Part shown: positions 16,886 to 27,766 of the stretch, one piece after another
How positions within the stretch are numbered: the first letter of the stretch is position 1
How the letters are laid out: every line of letters begins with the position of its first letter
Source of the DNA: Fen-178 sp963722575
Lineage (GTDB): Bacteria > Acidobacteriota > Terriglobia > Bryobacterales > Bryobacteraceae
DNA: 64,000 bases
Reading direction: 5' to 3'
Assembly (NCBI GenBank): GCA_963722575.1
Contig: CAVRNR010000004.1
Span: forward strand, 186,001 to 250,000
The notes under the pieces: model-generated
Database searches by the model: none
Told to the model about the DNA's origin: nothing
Seen by the model: only the letters and a program-made list of their open reading frames with translations
Position numbers and translations under genes: made by a program

Positions 16886-17032
16886 AGGAGCTATTGTAAC
16901 GCTTTCAATGCCGCGGCGATGGGGGATGTGCGGGATGTGCGGGAGCGTGCGGGAGCGTGCGGAGTAGGGTGCGCGCGAGCGCAGTGTTTACGAGCCAATT
17001 GGCCGGATCGTCGCCATCCCCTGGATACGGTT

Positions 17033-17308
17033 TCACTTCACGCGGCGGTACACTTCTTTCCGGCCGCCCACCCTCACCACGAGGACGAGGAGGACCTCGT
17101 CCCGAATCTGATAGATCACGCGGCAGTTCTTCCCCGGGCCGACATAGACGCGGTAGAGCTTCTCTTTCGTCTCCATCTTCTCCACCCCATGAGGACGCAG
17201 ATTCTCTTCGAGGCGGAGAATGTCCTGGACGACCTGCTTTCGGACGTGCGGATCAAGCTTGCGGAGGTCCCGCTTCGCGGTGGGAGCGACCTCAATGCGG
17301 TAGGCCAG
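17033..17308 (-). CDS. RelE/ParE-family toxin
   Basis: 91 aa. The product reads (L)AYRIEVAPTAKRDLRKLDP, then DILRLEENLRPHGVEKM, LYRVYVGPGKNCRVIYQI and ends VLLVLVVRVGGRKEVYRRV. This is the compact RelE/ParE fold, with basic residues in the last strands. There is no ATG or GTG near the conserved N-terminus. The best start is CTG at 17308, three bases after the antitoxin stop, which suggests coupled and low-level translation. Members either cleave mRNA in the ribosome or poison gyrase. Confidence 0.82.
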   Translation of the reverse strand: MAYRIEVAPTAKRDLRKLDPHVRKQVVQDILRLEENLRPHGVEKMETKEKLYRVYVGPGKNCRVIYQIRDEVLLVLVVRVGGRKEVYRRVK

Positions 17309-17311
17309 GAC

Positions 17312-17578
17312 TCAGTCTCCGAGTTCCCGCATGAGGTCGCGAAGAGGAATGGTCCCCTTCTCATGGGCCTCTTTCAGGGCGGCACGGGCATCTTCGAGGT
17401 CGATTCGGTCCATTTCCTCCCGGGCCAGGCGCTCCAGGAGACGGAAGTCACCCATAGAAATGACGGCGGCTAAGTCCTTCCCGCGGCGGGAGATAATGGT
17501 CCGCTCCTTCCCGTAGGCAACGCGGTTTACGACTTCGGGAAACTCCTCCCGCGCTTTCGAGACGTTAAGGCGTGTCAT
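17312..17578 (-). CDS. Phd/YefM-family antitoxin
   Basis: 88 aa from ATG 17578 (MTRLNVSKAREEFPEVVNRV). The Phd/YefM fold is clear: VSKAREEF, ERTIISRRGKDLAAVISMGDFRLLERL, then a C-terminal toxin-binding tail. It neutralises the toxin encoded directly downstream and should repress its own promoter through the palindrome at 17592-17608. A decayed relative lies at 14912-14980. Confidence 0.88.
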   Translation of the reverse strand: MTRLNVSKAREEFPEVVNRVAYGKERTIISRRGKDLAAVISMGDFRLLERLAREEMDRIDLEDARAALKEAHEKGTIPLRDLMRELGD

Positions 17579-17591
17579 GGTGATGTACCGT

Positions 17592-17608
17592 TCGTACAAT
17601 TTGTACGA
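17592..17608. promoter_or_regulatory. Operator palindrome of the toxin-antitoxin pair
   Basis: TCGTACAA-T-TTGTACGA is a perfect 8-1-8 inverted repeat, 13 bases before the antitoxin start. Position and symmetry are what is expected for autoregulation by the antitoxin or the complex. Confidence 0.7.
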
Positions 17609-18151
17609 CTCAGTTACCAGTATGGGGGCAGGAATGATGGGAATTGCAAGGGGTGCGCCAGGCTGGACGGCCAGCCGGCACAAGTACGGGACGGCGACTT
17701 CTCTCTCAGGTGGTCTCTGCGGACGACGTTTACCACGGACAACTGGTCAATTTACTGTCGAGGGCAGGGGAGTACCGGGGGCGCTATACTGTTCGTTCAT
17801 CCGGTTCCGGTCCTGGCTGAATCCAGTGGAACGGCCCGACTATAAACGGATCATGCTGGAAATGCCGGATGGCGATGCCCTAGTCACGTTGGGTGCAAGT
17901 GTCAGGAGACGCCCTCGTCGCAGCCAATCCGGGCCAGGCTCTTGTCAACGGTGATCCCGGCCGCGATGGCCCGAAGTAGGCATAACGATGGCTTTGCTTT
18001 CGCCAGACTGCCGTAGCCGCTGGACTGGCAAGGCATCCCGGACATTTTGGGCGCAAGGTCACGACCCTATTGCCGCCTGAACGGCATGCGCCATGGCAGA
18101 TCGTTACCGCCAAACGGCGTCGAAAAGCGAACACCGGCGGTACCGGCCCGG
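17609..18151. other. Gene-free stretch, possibly decayed sequence
   Basis: About 540 bases with no convincing gene on either strand. Short open frames exist (for example 17577-17954 on the plus strand) but none shows a recognisable motif or a ribosome-binding site. The base composition and broken frames suggest remnants of mobile or toxin-antitoxin DNA, but I cannot name a source. Confidence 0.5.
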
Positions 18152-18943
18152 CTATTGCCAGAAGTTGGCGACTTCCTCGGCGGCGACGTCGTTCCAGGCG
18201 CGCTCGAAATGGTCGTGGAGGTAGTGGTCCAGCGCGACCTGGTCGTGAATCACCAGGTAGTAGTGCGGGAGGCCGTGCTGCGGGTCGAGCGCCGGCTCCT
18301 TCAGCTCGATGACACCCATCTGGCGGCCGTCGCGCGTACCGAGGTACATTTCGGCCTCGGAGGAGGCGTCGCGATTCTTCAGTTGGCGGAGTTCGATTTT
18401 GCCGACAACGCCTGCGTCCTGCGCCTTGACCTTGTGCATGAGGGCGCGGAAGAGCTCCAGGTCCTTCTGACCGGCGGCGTCCTTGGTGAGGAACAGGTAG
18501 CGGGCCTTTTCGAAGGCCGGGTTCTGGTAGCGGCGGACGAAGATCCTGGCGATTTCGTCGTTGCCGGTATTGGTATCGACGCGATAGGAGGGGTTGTAAA
18601 CGTAATAACGGCCGGTGTAACCGCCCCAGAGGTAGTCGTACTCCTCGGTTGCGGAGGGGCGGCTGCGTAGGGCGGCCGACTTGTCGAGCAGGAGGTTGGT
18701 GATCCGGGTGAGGCGCTCCTGGTTTCCGCGCTCCTGTTCGGCGACTTTGAGGCGGTCGGCGAGGAGCATCATGACGCCGACGCTGATGATGGCGAGGTAG
18801 CCTTCGGGCTTGATCTCAGGCGGCCAGCCGAGGGCTTCGTGCGAGGTGGCCACGACGCCTATGCAGATGAAAAACAGAAACGTGATCCAGAGGTGCGGAT
18901 CTTCGGGGAAGCTGCGGCCGAGAAAACGGAAAAGGCGGGGCAT
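18152..18943 (-). CDS. Membrane-anchored protein of unknown function
   Basis: 263 aa. Two hydrophobic segments near the N-terminus (LWITFLFFICIGVVATSH and YLAIISVGVMMLLADRL) precede a short coiled-coil stretch and a soluble domain of ~170 residues. The domain has YYVYNPSYRVDTNTGNDE, ARYLFLTKDAAGQKDLELFRAL and YYLVIHDQVALDHYLHDHF. The last phrase resembles ligand-sensing or phospholipase-D-like C-termini of stress proteins, but I cannot assign a family. The start of the GNAT gene upstream is close, so they may be co-transcribed. Confidence 0.75.
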   Translation of the reverse strand: MPRLFRFLGRSFPEDPHLWITFLFFICIGVVATSHEALGWPPEIKPEGYLAIISVGVMMLLADRLKVAEQERGNQERLTRITNLLLDKSAALRSRPSATEEYDYLWGGYTGRYYVYNPSYRVDTNTGNDEIARIFVRRYQNPAFEKARYLFLTKDAAGQKDLELFRALMHKVKAQDAGVVGKIELRQLKNRDASSEAEMYLGTRDGRQMGVIELKEPALDPQHGLPHYYLVIHDQVALDHYLHDHFERAWNDVAAEEVANFWQ

Positions 18944-18954
18944 GACTGCCTCCT

Positions 18955-19434
18955 TCAGGAGAGGGACCGGACAAAGGGGACCATGTGGATGCCGGGCCCG
19001 TTGTAGTCCTTGGCTGCGAGGATGCCATCGATGGCGATGGTTTCCCCGTGGAGATCGGGCGCGAAGCCCATGGCGCGGTGGAATGCGAGGGAGCCGGGAT
19101 TATCGGGGTTGACGATCAGGCGAACCTGGTGCGCGCTGAGGTTCTTGACGCGATCGAAGAACGTTTCGTAAAGGCGGCGCGCGATGCCCTGGCGCTGCGC
19201 GGAGGGATCGACGGCGACGAGATGGATGTAGGCCTGAGCGGGGTCGACCTGCGAGAGGAAGCCAAGCAGGAAGCCTTGAGTTTCACCGCCGGTTTCGAAG
19301 ATGAAACAGGTGTTGGAGAAGAACTTGCAGAAGAGGTGGAAGATGGACTCGCGCTCCTTGAATTCCGGCCAGGCGCGTCGGGCGATGAGGACGCAGGAGT
19401 AGAAGTCGGATTCAGCGGCGTTGCGAATGGGCAT
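18955..19434 (-). CDS. GNAT-family N-acetyltransferase
   Basis: 159 aa from ATG 19434, which has GGAGG seven bases upstream. The GNAT fold is shown by MPIRNAAESDFYSCV (strand 1), ETQGFLLGFLSQVDP, YIHLVAVDPSAQRQGIARRLYE (the acetyl-CoA pyrophosphate-binding motif) and NPDNPGSLAFHRAMGF. It transfers an acetyl group to an unknown amine. It ends 11 bases before the membrane protein gene downstream. Confidence 0.88.
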   Translation of the reverse strand: MPIRNAAESDFYSCVLIARRAWPEFKERESIFHLFCKFFSNTCFIFETGGETQGFLLGFLSQVDPAQAYIHLVAVDPSAQRQGIARRLYETFFDRVKNLSAHQVRLIVNPDNPGSLAFHRAMGFAPDLHGETIAIDGILAAKDYNGPGIHMVPFVRSLS

Positions 19435-19758
19435 GAGGCCCCTCCAGACGGTTTCTTCATGATATCGCAAAGGGGAGGCGGGAGAGTTTGGCTTCGTCAA
19501 GTAAGCAGCGGCTCGATGGCCTCGTAGCCGATGTCGGCGATGCGGCGGGCTCAAAGGATCTGCGCCAGGGCCGCTGCGCCGGGCGGTGGCGCACGACGTG
19601 GTGGCGTTCCGGGCGGGTGGCGGCCACCGGAAGTTGTGCAGAAGCGGTCAAGTTGCCGGGAAACGCCCGAGCCGTTGAAGTGAACCGACAGGGGCCAGGA
19701 GTACATTCCGAAGGATGCCGGCCTTGCCTGGAGGTGCGCCCGTCGCCCCGGGCGTTTT
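19435..19758. other. Gene-free stretch
   Basis: About 320 bases between the GNAT and GlcG-like genes, both on the minus strand. A minus-strand frame ends in ARRIADIGYEAIEPLLT near 19501 but is broken by stops upstream. I see no signal that supports a gene. Confidence 0.5.
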
Positions 19759-20154
19759 TCAGAACGCCGCGGCCCCTGCTTCGGCTACTGCCTGATCCTG
19801 CTCGGCGGAGCCTCCGCTAACGCCGATCGCACCCACGACCTTCCCTTCGCGCTTGAGCGGGATTCCGCCGGCGAAAATCATGATGCGTCCGGAATTGGAG
19901 ACATGGACTCCAAAGAATTGGCCGCCGGATTGGGAGTGCTCCGCCAAATCCCTGGTGGCCATGTCGAAAGCGCGAGATGTGTACGCTTTGTTAATCGAAA
20001 TATCGATGCTGCCGATGTAGGCGCCGTCCATCCGCACGTGCGCGATGAGGTTGGCGCCTTCGTCCACAACGGCAATGTTCATGGGCTGTCCGATTTCCGT
20101 GGCCCTTTTCTCCGCGGCCGCAATTATCCTCCGAGCGTCGTTGAGGGTGATCAT
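19759..20154 (-). CDS. GlcG/HbpS-like (DUF336) heme-binding family protein
   Basis: 131 aa starting MITLNDARRIIAAAEKRATE. The whole length matches the GlcG/HbpS fold: NIAVVDEGANLIAHVRMDGA, SIDISINKAYTSRAFDMATRDL, GRIMIFAGGIPLKREGKVVGAIGVSGGSAEQD. Family members bind heme or sit beside oxidoreductases; the specific role here is not evident. I use the ATG at 20154 because upstream codons are not conserved-looking. Divergent from the zinc-ribbon gene. Confidence 0.88.
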   Translation of the reverse strand: MITLNDARRIIAAAEKRATEIGQPMNIAVVDEGANLIAHVRMDGAYIGSIDISINKAYTSRAFDMATRDLAEHSQSGGQFFGVHVSNSGRIMIFAGGIPLKREGKVVGAIGVSGGSAEQDQAVAEAGAAAF

Positions 20155-20249
20155 AGGGTCTATTTTGACGCATTTTGCGCCCCGCACCCCCCACCCCGTT
20201 TGCGAACTTCCCCGGCTTGCAGTACAGTAGGGGAACACGTGGAGGTGTT

Positions 20250-21074
20250 ATGGCTTTTTGTACGAATTGCGGCGCCGAGGTAACGGGCGCGTTCTGCAAA
20301 CAATGTGGCACGCCGGCGAGCGCAGCGAGCGCCGCGCCGGCTCCGGTTTTCACAGCGCAGCCCGCCGCGAGCGCGGCTCCGGTTGCGGGCGCAGCTCCGG
20401 TGCAGCGAAAGACCAGCCCGCTGGTTTGGGTTCTGGTCATCATCCTGGGATTGTTCGTGCTCGGCGCCATCGGCGTGGTGGGCACCGGGCTGTTCCTTGT
20501 CCACAAGGTCCGGCAGGCGGGCTTCGATCCCGAACTGATGCAGCGCAACCCCGGGCTCGCGATCAGCAAGATGATTGCCAGCGCCAATCCGGACGTGGAG
20601 GTGTTGAACACCGACGAAGGCGCCGGCAAGATCACCGTTCGCGACAAGAAAACGGGCAAGGTGGTCACCATGACCTTCGATGACGCCAAGAACGGCAGGT
20701 TCAGCTTCAGCGCGCAAGGCGACGACGGCAAGACCGCCAGCATGGAGTTTGGTGCCGGGGCGGACAAACTGCCGTCCTGGATTCCTGCCTACCCGGGCGC
20801 CAAGGTCGAGGGCACCTTCGCCATCAACGGAACTGGCGACCATGGCACTGGCGGGTCCTTCGGGTTCAGCACATCGGACGCGCCCGCCAAGGTGATGTCT
20901 TTCTACCAGGACAAGTGCAAGGAACTGGGGATCAATATCAAAATGACGACCACCACCGACAAGGGCGGCATGATCGTGGCCGCCGACGAGGGCGAGGGGC
21001 GCACGCTGCAGGTGATTGTGGGCAGCGAGTCGGGTGCGACCAAAGTACAGGTGATCTACGGGCTGAAGAAGTAG
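20250..21074 (+). CDS. Zinc-ribbon membrane protein
   Basis: 274 aa from ATG 20250, with GGAGG upstream. The N-terminus MAFCTNCGAEVTGAFCKQCG is a four-cysteine zinc ribbon. An Ala/Pro linker and one membrane segment (LVWVLVIILGLFVLGAIGVVG, about 80-100) follow. The outer part contains repeated KITVRDKKTGKVVTMTFDDA and a region DAPAKVMSFYQDKCKELGI typical of secreted acidobacterial proteins. Function unknown. Confidence 0.8.
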   Translation: MAFCTNCGAEVTGAFCKQCGTPASAASAAPAPVFTAQPAASAAPVAGAAPVQRKTSPLVWVLVIILGLFVLGAIGVVGTGLFLVHKVRQAGFDPELMQRNPGLAISKMIASANPDVEVLNTDEGAGKITVRDKKTGKVVTMTFDDAKNGRFSFSAQGDDGKTASMEFGAGADKLPSWIPAYPGAKVEGTFAINGTGDHGTGGSFGFSTSDAPAKVMSFYQDKCKELGINIKMTTTTDKGGMIVAADEGEGRTLQVIVGSESGATKVQVIYGLKK

Positions 21075-21092
21075 CGGGCGCGCGCCTGGCGT

Positions 21093-21278
21093 TTATCCGT
21101 GGCCGAAGTACATCAGCCAGCCGAGGCCGAATAGCGCCACCACGAAACAGGCGAATGTGTACACGCCGTAGTGCAGGCGGTCGCGGTCCGTGCGCTTGGT
21201 CACCACGCCCAGCACCACGGAAGTAAACAGCGCGAACAGAAGGGCCGCCTCAAAATGCGAGAGATTCATTTTGGGCAT
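21093..21278 (-). CDS. Small two-helix membrane protein
   Basis: 61 aa (MPKMNLSHFEAALLFALFTS). Two hydrophobic segments at about 10-27 and 40-58. Its ATG overlaps the TGA of the upstream gene by one base (TGATG), so translation is coupled. No family recognised. Confidence 0.7.
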   Translation of the reverse strand: MPKMNLSHFEAALLFALFTSVVLGVVTKRTDRDRLHYGVYTFACFVVALFGLGWLMYFGHG

Positions 21279-21694
21279 CAGTCCTTCCTCCTGGAGGCGA
21301 TTTCGAACGTATCCACCATTGCCAGGATGTTCAGCAGCCCGGCCGTGACCAGAAACTTGGTGCCGTAATCGTGGACGGCGCCCGCCATATCGGGCTGGGC
21401 ATATCCGAGCCACGAGCTCAGCAGATACAGGATCCCGGAAGCTACATCGCCGACGAATCCGCCGGTGTTGATGAGGATGGTGAGGATGTCGCCGCTCTGC
21501 GGCTGGAACATGGCGCCCCGCATCATCAGCCCGCACAGAAACATTCCGGTGATCGCGAGCATCAGCAGGACACCCCGTCCGGTGCGCTTGAGCAGCAGAT
21601 GGCCTCCTCCGGGGATCAGCCAGGCCAGGCCGACGGCCGGCGCCCAAACCCCGAACGGGGCGGTAGGCTGCTTCGGTACCTTTTCCTTCGCCAT
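21278..21694 (-). CDS. Polytopic membrane protein, possibly DUF6677-like
   Basis: 138 aa from ATG 21694 (MAKEKVPKQPTAPFGVW). Three to four hydrophobic segments: AVGLAWLIPGGGHLLLKR, GVLLMLAITGMFLCGLMM, GFVGDVASGILYLLSSWL and FLVTAGLLNILAMVDTFEIA. The first motif (AWLIPGGGHLLLKR) resembles TM2-like or DUF6677 proteins. It forms a coupled pair with the small gene downstream. Confidence 0.7.
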   Translation of the reverse strand: MAKEKVPKQPTAPFGVWAPAVGLAWLIPGGGHLLLKRTGRGVLLMLAITGMFLCGLMMRGAMFQPQSGDILTILINTGGFVGDVASGILYLLSSWLGYAQPDMAGAVHDYGTKFLVTAGLLNILAMVDTFEIASRRKD

Positions 21695-21725
21695 ATGGAT
21701 TAGTTTGAGTTTAACACTGGCGGCT

Positions 21726-21749
21726 GGGCAGGCTAAAGCGTGCCCCACC
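21726..21749. repeat. Half copy of the palindromic repeat that hosts the insertion sequence
   Basis: 24 bases starting GGGCAGGCTAAAGCGTGCCC, 22 of which match the left arm of the palindrome at 34403-34426. It includes part of the stop codon of the tannase-like gene. Confidence 0.65.
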
Positions 21750-23257
21750 TACGGGTTCACGCAGGCGAAGCTGGCGGCGTCGCCGGTGCTTCCCGAACCT
21801 TTGTAGCGGGCGACTTCCGGATAGGCGCAGAGCGGCCTGGTCCGCACTACCTTTCCGCCGCTGACCTGGCTCGCCGGAATCGCATCCGGGGCCGTAGCGT
21901 GCTCCACCCAGGCGGCCAGCGGTCCTAACTTGTCGAACACATCGGTGCCCACGCCGCCACCGCAGTGGAACATGCCGGGGACCATGAACAAGCGGAAAAA
22001 ACCGCCGGTGGCGGCGCCCATGCGCTGCGATACCCGCTCGTAATACTCCACGCCCATGAGCGGATTGAGAGCCGGATCGGCCCACCCGAAGTACATCAGG
22101 ATCTTGCCGCCGCGCTGCTCGAAGCGGGAGAGGTCCGTGTCGGTGGCGTCGAGAATCTGGTGGATGGCTTCCAGGCGCGGCGGATCGCGGTCCAGGTTGA
22201 ACTGGCCCAGATCGTAGGTTGGGTCCGGTTTGGAAAAAGCCAGGTAGCGGAAGAAGGTTTGGCTGAAGGTCGTTTCAGTGGTGGGGCCGGCGTCGCTGAC
22301 GAACCATTGGTCCCAGCCGCTGCGGCCGTTGGCGCCGGCGATTTCGGCGCCCACCGGCCAACCGGGAAAAATGCGCTTACCCTGGCTCACGACGTCGCCG
22401 TAGATCTTCTCAAGCGCGCCGATCTGTGCGGTGGTGAAGCAGCCGGGTTGGTCGCCCGCGTCGCATTTCGGAAGATCTCGAGAAGGCTGAAACCCGCAGC
22501 GGCGCGGGTCGTCGATCAGGCCGTCCTGGAGCCCATCCTTGGCGTCGCACTGCGCGTAGATCTTTTCGGCCAGCAGCGGAAGCTTGGATGCGGGAATGGG
22601 GGCGGCGCGTAAAACCTGTACGTCATTGGCGTAGGCCATCATGGTTGCGGAGAAGTTGAGGACCGGCGCGCCCACCACGATGCCGTCGAAATCGGCGGGG
22701 AAGCGCTGCGCCAGGATCAGGCCTTGCCGGCCGCCGGTGGAACAGCCTTCGAAGTACGAGCGCGTGGGCGGGCCGCCATAGTAAGTGCGCACCAGCAGTT
22801 TGGCTGCTTCGGCGGTGACGTGGAGAGACCGGAAGGCGTAATCCAGCAGCTTCTGGCGATCGGCGGCGAAGGTTCCCAGCGGCTCGGTGGCGGCGGAGTG
22901 GCCGGTATCGGTCTGGGCGGCGGCGTATCCGCTCCGCATGGCGCGGGCGGCGGTGGCACGACGCGCCGCGCTATCGAGCGCTTCGCCCGCGTAGCCGCCG
23001 TTGCCGAACATGTAGAGGCGGCCATTCCATGGGGTGGGCAGGCCGACCTCGAAACCGACCTGGGGCAGGACTTGCCCGGTGACACGGCAGTGCTCGGGGG
23101 CGTCGGCGGTGGCGGGCACCAGGATGGCGGTGGCAATCGAGACCTCGTTATTCGTGAGGCTGCGCAAATCGCCGCAGGCGGTGGCGGGTCTGGCATTCTG
23201 CGCGCCGATCAGGCCCGCGCAGAGGAAACCGGCGGAAAGAATCCGGAGTGGGCGCAT
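21749..23257 (-). CDS. Tannase/feruloyl esterase family protein, secreted
   Basis: 502 aa. A signal peptide (RILSAGFLCAGLIGAQNA) is followed by the alpha/beta-hydrolase. FEGCSTGGRQGL carries the nucleophile Ser in the family motif CS-GG, adjacent to the conserved Cys that forms a disulfide near the triad. FDGIVVGAPVLNF and GKILMYFGWADPALNP (acid) and FMVPGMFHCGGGVG (His) complete the triad. Such enzymes cleave ester bonds in tannins or feruloylated plant polymers. Length is typical. Confidence 0.9.
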   Translation of the reverse strand: MRPLRILSAGFLCAGLIGAQNARPATACGDLRSLTNNEVSIATAILVPATADAPEHCRVTGQVLPQVGFEVGLPTPWNGRLYMFGNGGYAGEALDSAARRATAARAMRSGYAAAQTDTGHSAATEPLGTFAADRQKLLDYAFRSLHVTAEAAKLLVRTYYGGPPTRSYFEGCSTGGRQGLILAQRFPADFDGIVVGAPVLNFSATMMAYANDVQVLRAAPIPASKLPLLAEKIYAQCDAKDGLQDGLIDDPRRCGFQPSRDLPKCDAGDQPGCFTTAQIGALEKIYGDVVSQGKRIFPGWPVGAEIAGANGRSGWDQWFVSDAGPTTETTFSQTFFRYLAFSKPDPTYDLGQFNLDRDPPRLEAIHQILDATDTDLSRFEQRGGKILMYFGWADPALNPLMGVEYYERVSQRMGAATGGFFRLFMVPGMFHCGGGVGTDVFDKLGPLAAWVEHATAPDAIPASQVSGGKVVRTRPLCAYPEVARYKGSGSTGDAASFACVNP

Positions 23258-23273
23258 AGGCGCATTTTAGCGC

Positions 23274-23293
23274 GGGCCAGGCGTGCCTGGCCC
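23274..23293. repeat. Palindrome after ftsK (dispersed family)
   Basis: GGGCCAGGCGTGCCTGGCCC, nearly perfect, directly after the ftsK stop at 23294. Same design as 11481-11500. It may act as a transcription end. Confidence 0.6.
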
Positions 23294-25593
<2,300 letters not shown>

Positions 25594-25597
<4 letters not shown>

Positions 25598-26418
25598 GCT
25601 GGCCGGCGGATGAAAGCCAGAGCAATTACTATTATGCCAAAAACAATGCGATAGTACACAAACGGACGCAAACTACTGCGACGCAGATAATGCAGAAACC
25701 AGGCGATCACCGCGCACCCGGTGAGCGCGCTTACGGCCACGCCCACGAGAAAGGGCGCGTTCAGGATGGCGTGGAGGCCGCCGTGCTTGTGCATATCGTA
25801 GAGCGCCTTGCCGGCCGCGGCGGCGATGGCCGGGGTGGAGAGGAGGAAGGAAAACCGCGCCGCCGATGGGCGGTCGAAATCGCGGTAGAGGCCGGCCGAG
25901 ATGGTGATGCCGCTGCGCGAAGTGCCCGGCACGATGGAGAGCGCCTGCGCCAGGCCGATGACCACGGAATCGGGCAGGTTGAGGGAAGACAGATCGCGCC
26001 GCATGCGCCCGGCCCTTTCGGCCAGCCACATCACGACGCCCACCGCCACCAGCATCACGCCCATGACGAAGGGATTGCGCCAGGTGGTCTCGGCCTGTTT
26101 ATTGAACACGTAGCCAAATACGCCCACCGGGATGGTGGCAATTGCCAGCAGCCACAGCATCATGCGGTTCCGCGTCAGCTCTTCATCGCGGCCGTAGCGC
26201 ATACCAAAGCCCTGCGCCACGATCTGTAGCCAGTCGCGGAAGAAATAGAGCACGATGGCGAGAAGGGTGCCGATGTGCAGGGCGATATCGAAATCGAGCG
26301 CCTCGGTGTGCCACCCCAGCAGCCACGAAGTGAGGTACAAGTGGGCGGTGCTGCTGACCGGCAAGAATTCCGTGAGTCCCTGGACGACGGCCAGGACGAT
26401 CACCTGCAAGATCGGCAT
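25594..26418 (-). CDS. uppP: Undecaprenyl-diphosphate phosphatase
   Basis: 274 aa, polytopic. The two signature motifs QGLTEFLPVSSTAHL (about 12-26) and PGTSRSGITISAG (about 166-178) form the BacA/UppP active site. It recycles the lipid carrier for peptidoglycan synthesis by removing a phosphate. It starts at ATG 26418 and overlaps ftsK by four bases, so the two are likely one transcript. Confidence 0.95.
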
Positions 26419-26438
26419 AAGGTATCAGCGTAGCAGGG

Positions 26439-26482
26439 AAAAGGGGACAGACGCATTTATTTAAATGCGTCTGTCCCTTTTT
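26439..26482. repeat. Dispersed hairpin repeat (GGGACAGACGCATTT type), copy 1
   Basis: Perfect 16-bp arms GGGACAGACGCATTTA (26444-26459) and its complement (26462-26477), followed by TTTTT. It lies between divergent genes (uppP and 26516), so it cannot be a normal terminator for either. A second copy is at 48762-48825. Confidence 0.8.
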
Positions 26483-26515
26483 CGATAGAATGGGACTCCA
26501 GGGAGGAGGACGTTT

Positions 26516-27556
26516 ATGTTCCGAAGAATCGTAACGATGGCAGGGATTATGGCGGTGGCGGCGCTCCAGTTGCCGGCCGATTTCACTTATCGCGAGACCA
26601 CCACCATCACGGGTGGCGCGATGTTGAGCATGATGAAGGTGGTGGGCGTCTTTTCCAAACAGGCGCGCGAGCCGGTCCAGAGCACCGTATCCGTGAAGGG
26701 CGACAGGATGGTGCATCGTACCCAGCAGCAGGCGACGGTGATCGACCTGGCGGCCCAGACCGTCACCACTATCGACATGCAGAGGAAGACCTATACGGTG
26801 ATGACGTTCGAGGAATACCGGCGGATGATGGAGCAGATGTCGCAGAAGATGCACCAATCCCAGGACCAGGGCGGCCAAATGGAATTCAAGGTATCCGCGA
26901 AAGATACCGGCAACACCAAGGAGATCGCCGGCTATCAGACCAAGGAAATGGTGTTGCGGATGGAAATGCAGGCTACCGACCAGAAGAGCGGGCAGCAGGG
27001 GTCCATGGTGATCTCGAGCGACATCTGGCTGGCCCCTTCCGTTGCCGGTTACCAGGAAGTGCGCGCCTTCTACACGCGCATGGGCGAGAAACTGGCGTTC
27101 AACCCCGGCGGCGGGATGTTCGCGTCGTCGCCCGAAGCCTCCAAGAACATGGGCGAACTGTACAAGGAAATCGGCAAGCTGGATGGCATCCCGGTGCTGC
27201 AAACCATCAGCATGGGCGTGCCGGGCCAGCCGGGCTCCGGAGACGCATCGGCCCAAGCGGGCAGCGGCGGCCAGCAGCAACAGCAGCAGCAAGAGCAGCA
27301 GCCGGCCGCGCGCCCCTCGCTGGGCGGAGCGCTGGGCGGCGCGCTAGGCGGAAGATTCGGGCTTGGCAAGAAGAAGCAGCAGCAGGACGACCAGTCGTCT
27401 ACCGCGCAGCCGTCTCAACAGCAGCAGGGCAACGGCAATCCCGGCTCGTTGATGGAGGCGACCACGGAAATGAGCGGCTTCTCCTCGGAGCCCGTGGACG
27501 AGTCGGCGTTCGCCGTGCCCTCGGGGTTTAAGAAGGTGGAGAACCGCACGAGGTAG
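26516..27556 (+). CDS. Secreted protein with Gln-rich tail, unknown function
   Basis: 346 aa. A signal peptide (FRRIVTMAGIMAVAALQLPA) precedes a beta-rich domain of ~200 residues: DFTYRETTTITGGAML, RMVHRTQQQATVIDLAAQTVTTID, GYQTKEMVLRMEMQ and SDIWLAPSVAGYQEVRAFYT. This resembles DUF4412-like periplasmic proteins. The last third is low-complexity, rich in Gln, Gly and Ala, with runs of Q (27271-27300 and 27374-27382). The C-terminus returns to conserved-looking VPSGFKKVENR. Confidence 0.8.
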   Translation: MFRRIVTMAGIMAVAALQLPADFTYRETTTITGGAMLSMMKVVGVFSKQAREPVQSTVSVKGDRMVHRTQQQATVIDLAAQTVTTIDMQRKTYTVMTFEEYRRMMEQMSQKMHQSQDQGGQMEFKVSAKDTGNTKEIAGYQTKEMVLRMEMQATDQKSGQQGSMVISSDIWLAPSVAGYQEVRAFYTRMGEKLAFNPGGGMFASSPEASKNMGELYKEIGKLDGIPVLQTISMGVPGQPGSGDASAQAGSGGQQQQQQQEQQPAARPSLGGALGGALGGRFGLGKKKQQQDDQSSTAQPSQQQQGNGNPGSLMEATTEMSGFSSEPVDESAFAVPSGFKKVENRTR

Positions 27557-27585
27557 ACGCTGTCGCCCCTTGTCGATTCGCTTGA

Positions 27586-27741
27586 TCGGCTGACGAGCTT
27601 TCCGCGCTCAAGCAGGGCAAGCTGTACGGATTCTCGATTGAGCGTCTGATGCGGCTTCTGCTTCTGCTCGGGCGCAACATTGAAATCACGGTCAAGGGCA
27701 AGACGAAGTCGGGATCAGTTGCTACTCTCCGGGTCGCTTGA
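27586..27741 (+). pseudogene. C-terminal remnant of a HigA/XRE-type antitoxin
   Basis: An open stretch after a TGA encodes SADELSALKQGKLYGFSIER followed by LMRLLLLLGRNIEITVKGK and a stop. This matches the second half of short HTH antitoxins (usual pattern ISDLxxGKLDxFSxERLxxFLxxLGxDIEI). The N-terminal half is missing and no toxin is adjacent. Confidence 0.5.
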
Positions 27742-27766
27742 GACGGTCACAAGCGGCTGCCCGCGC

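Noticed and set aside
17609..18151. Transposase remnant
   Set aside because: Some short peptides vaguely recall transposases, but no motif or terminal repeat could be confirmed in any frame.
26439..26482. Simple terminator for uppP or the gene at 26516
   Set aside because: Both genes start beside it and run away from it, so neither ends there; it is listed as a dispersed repeat.
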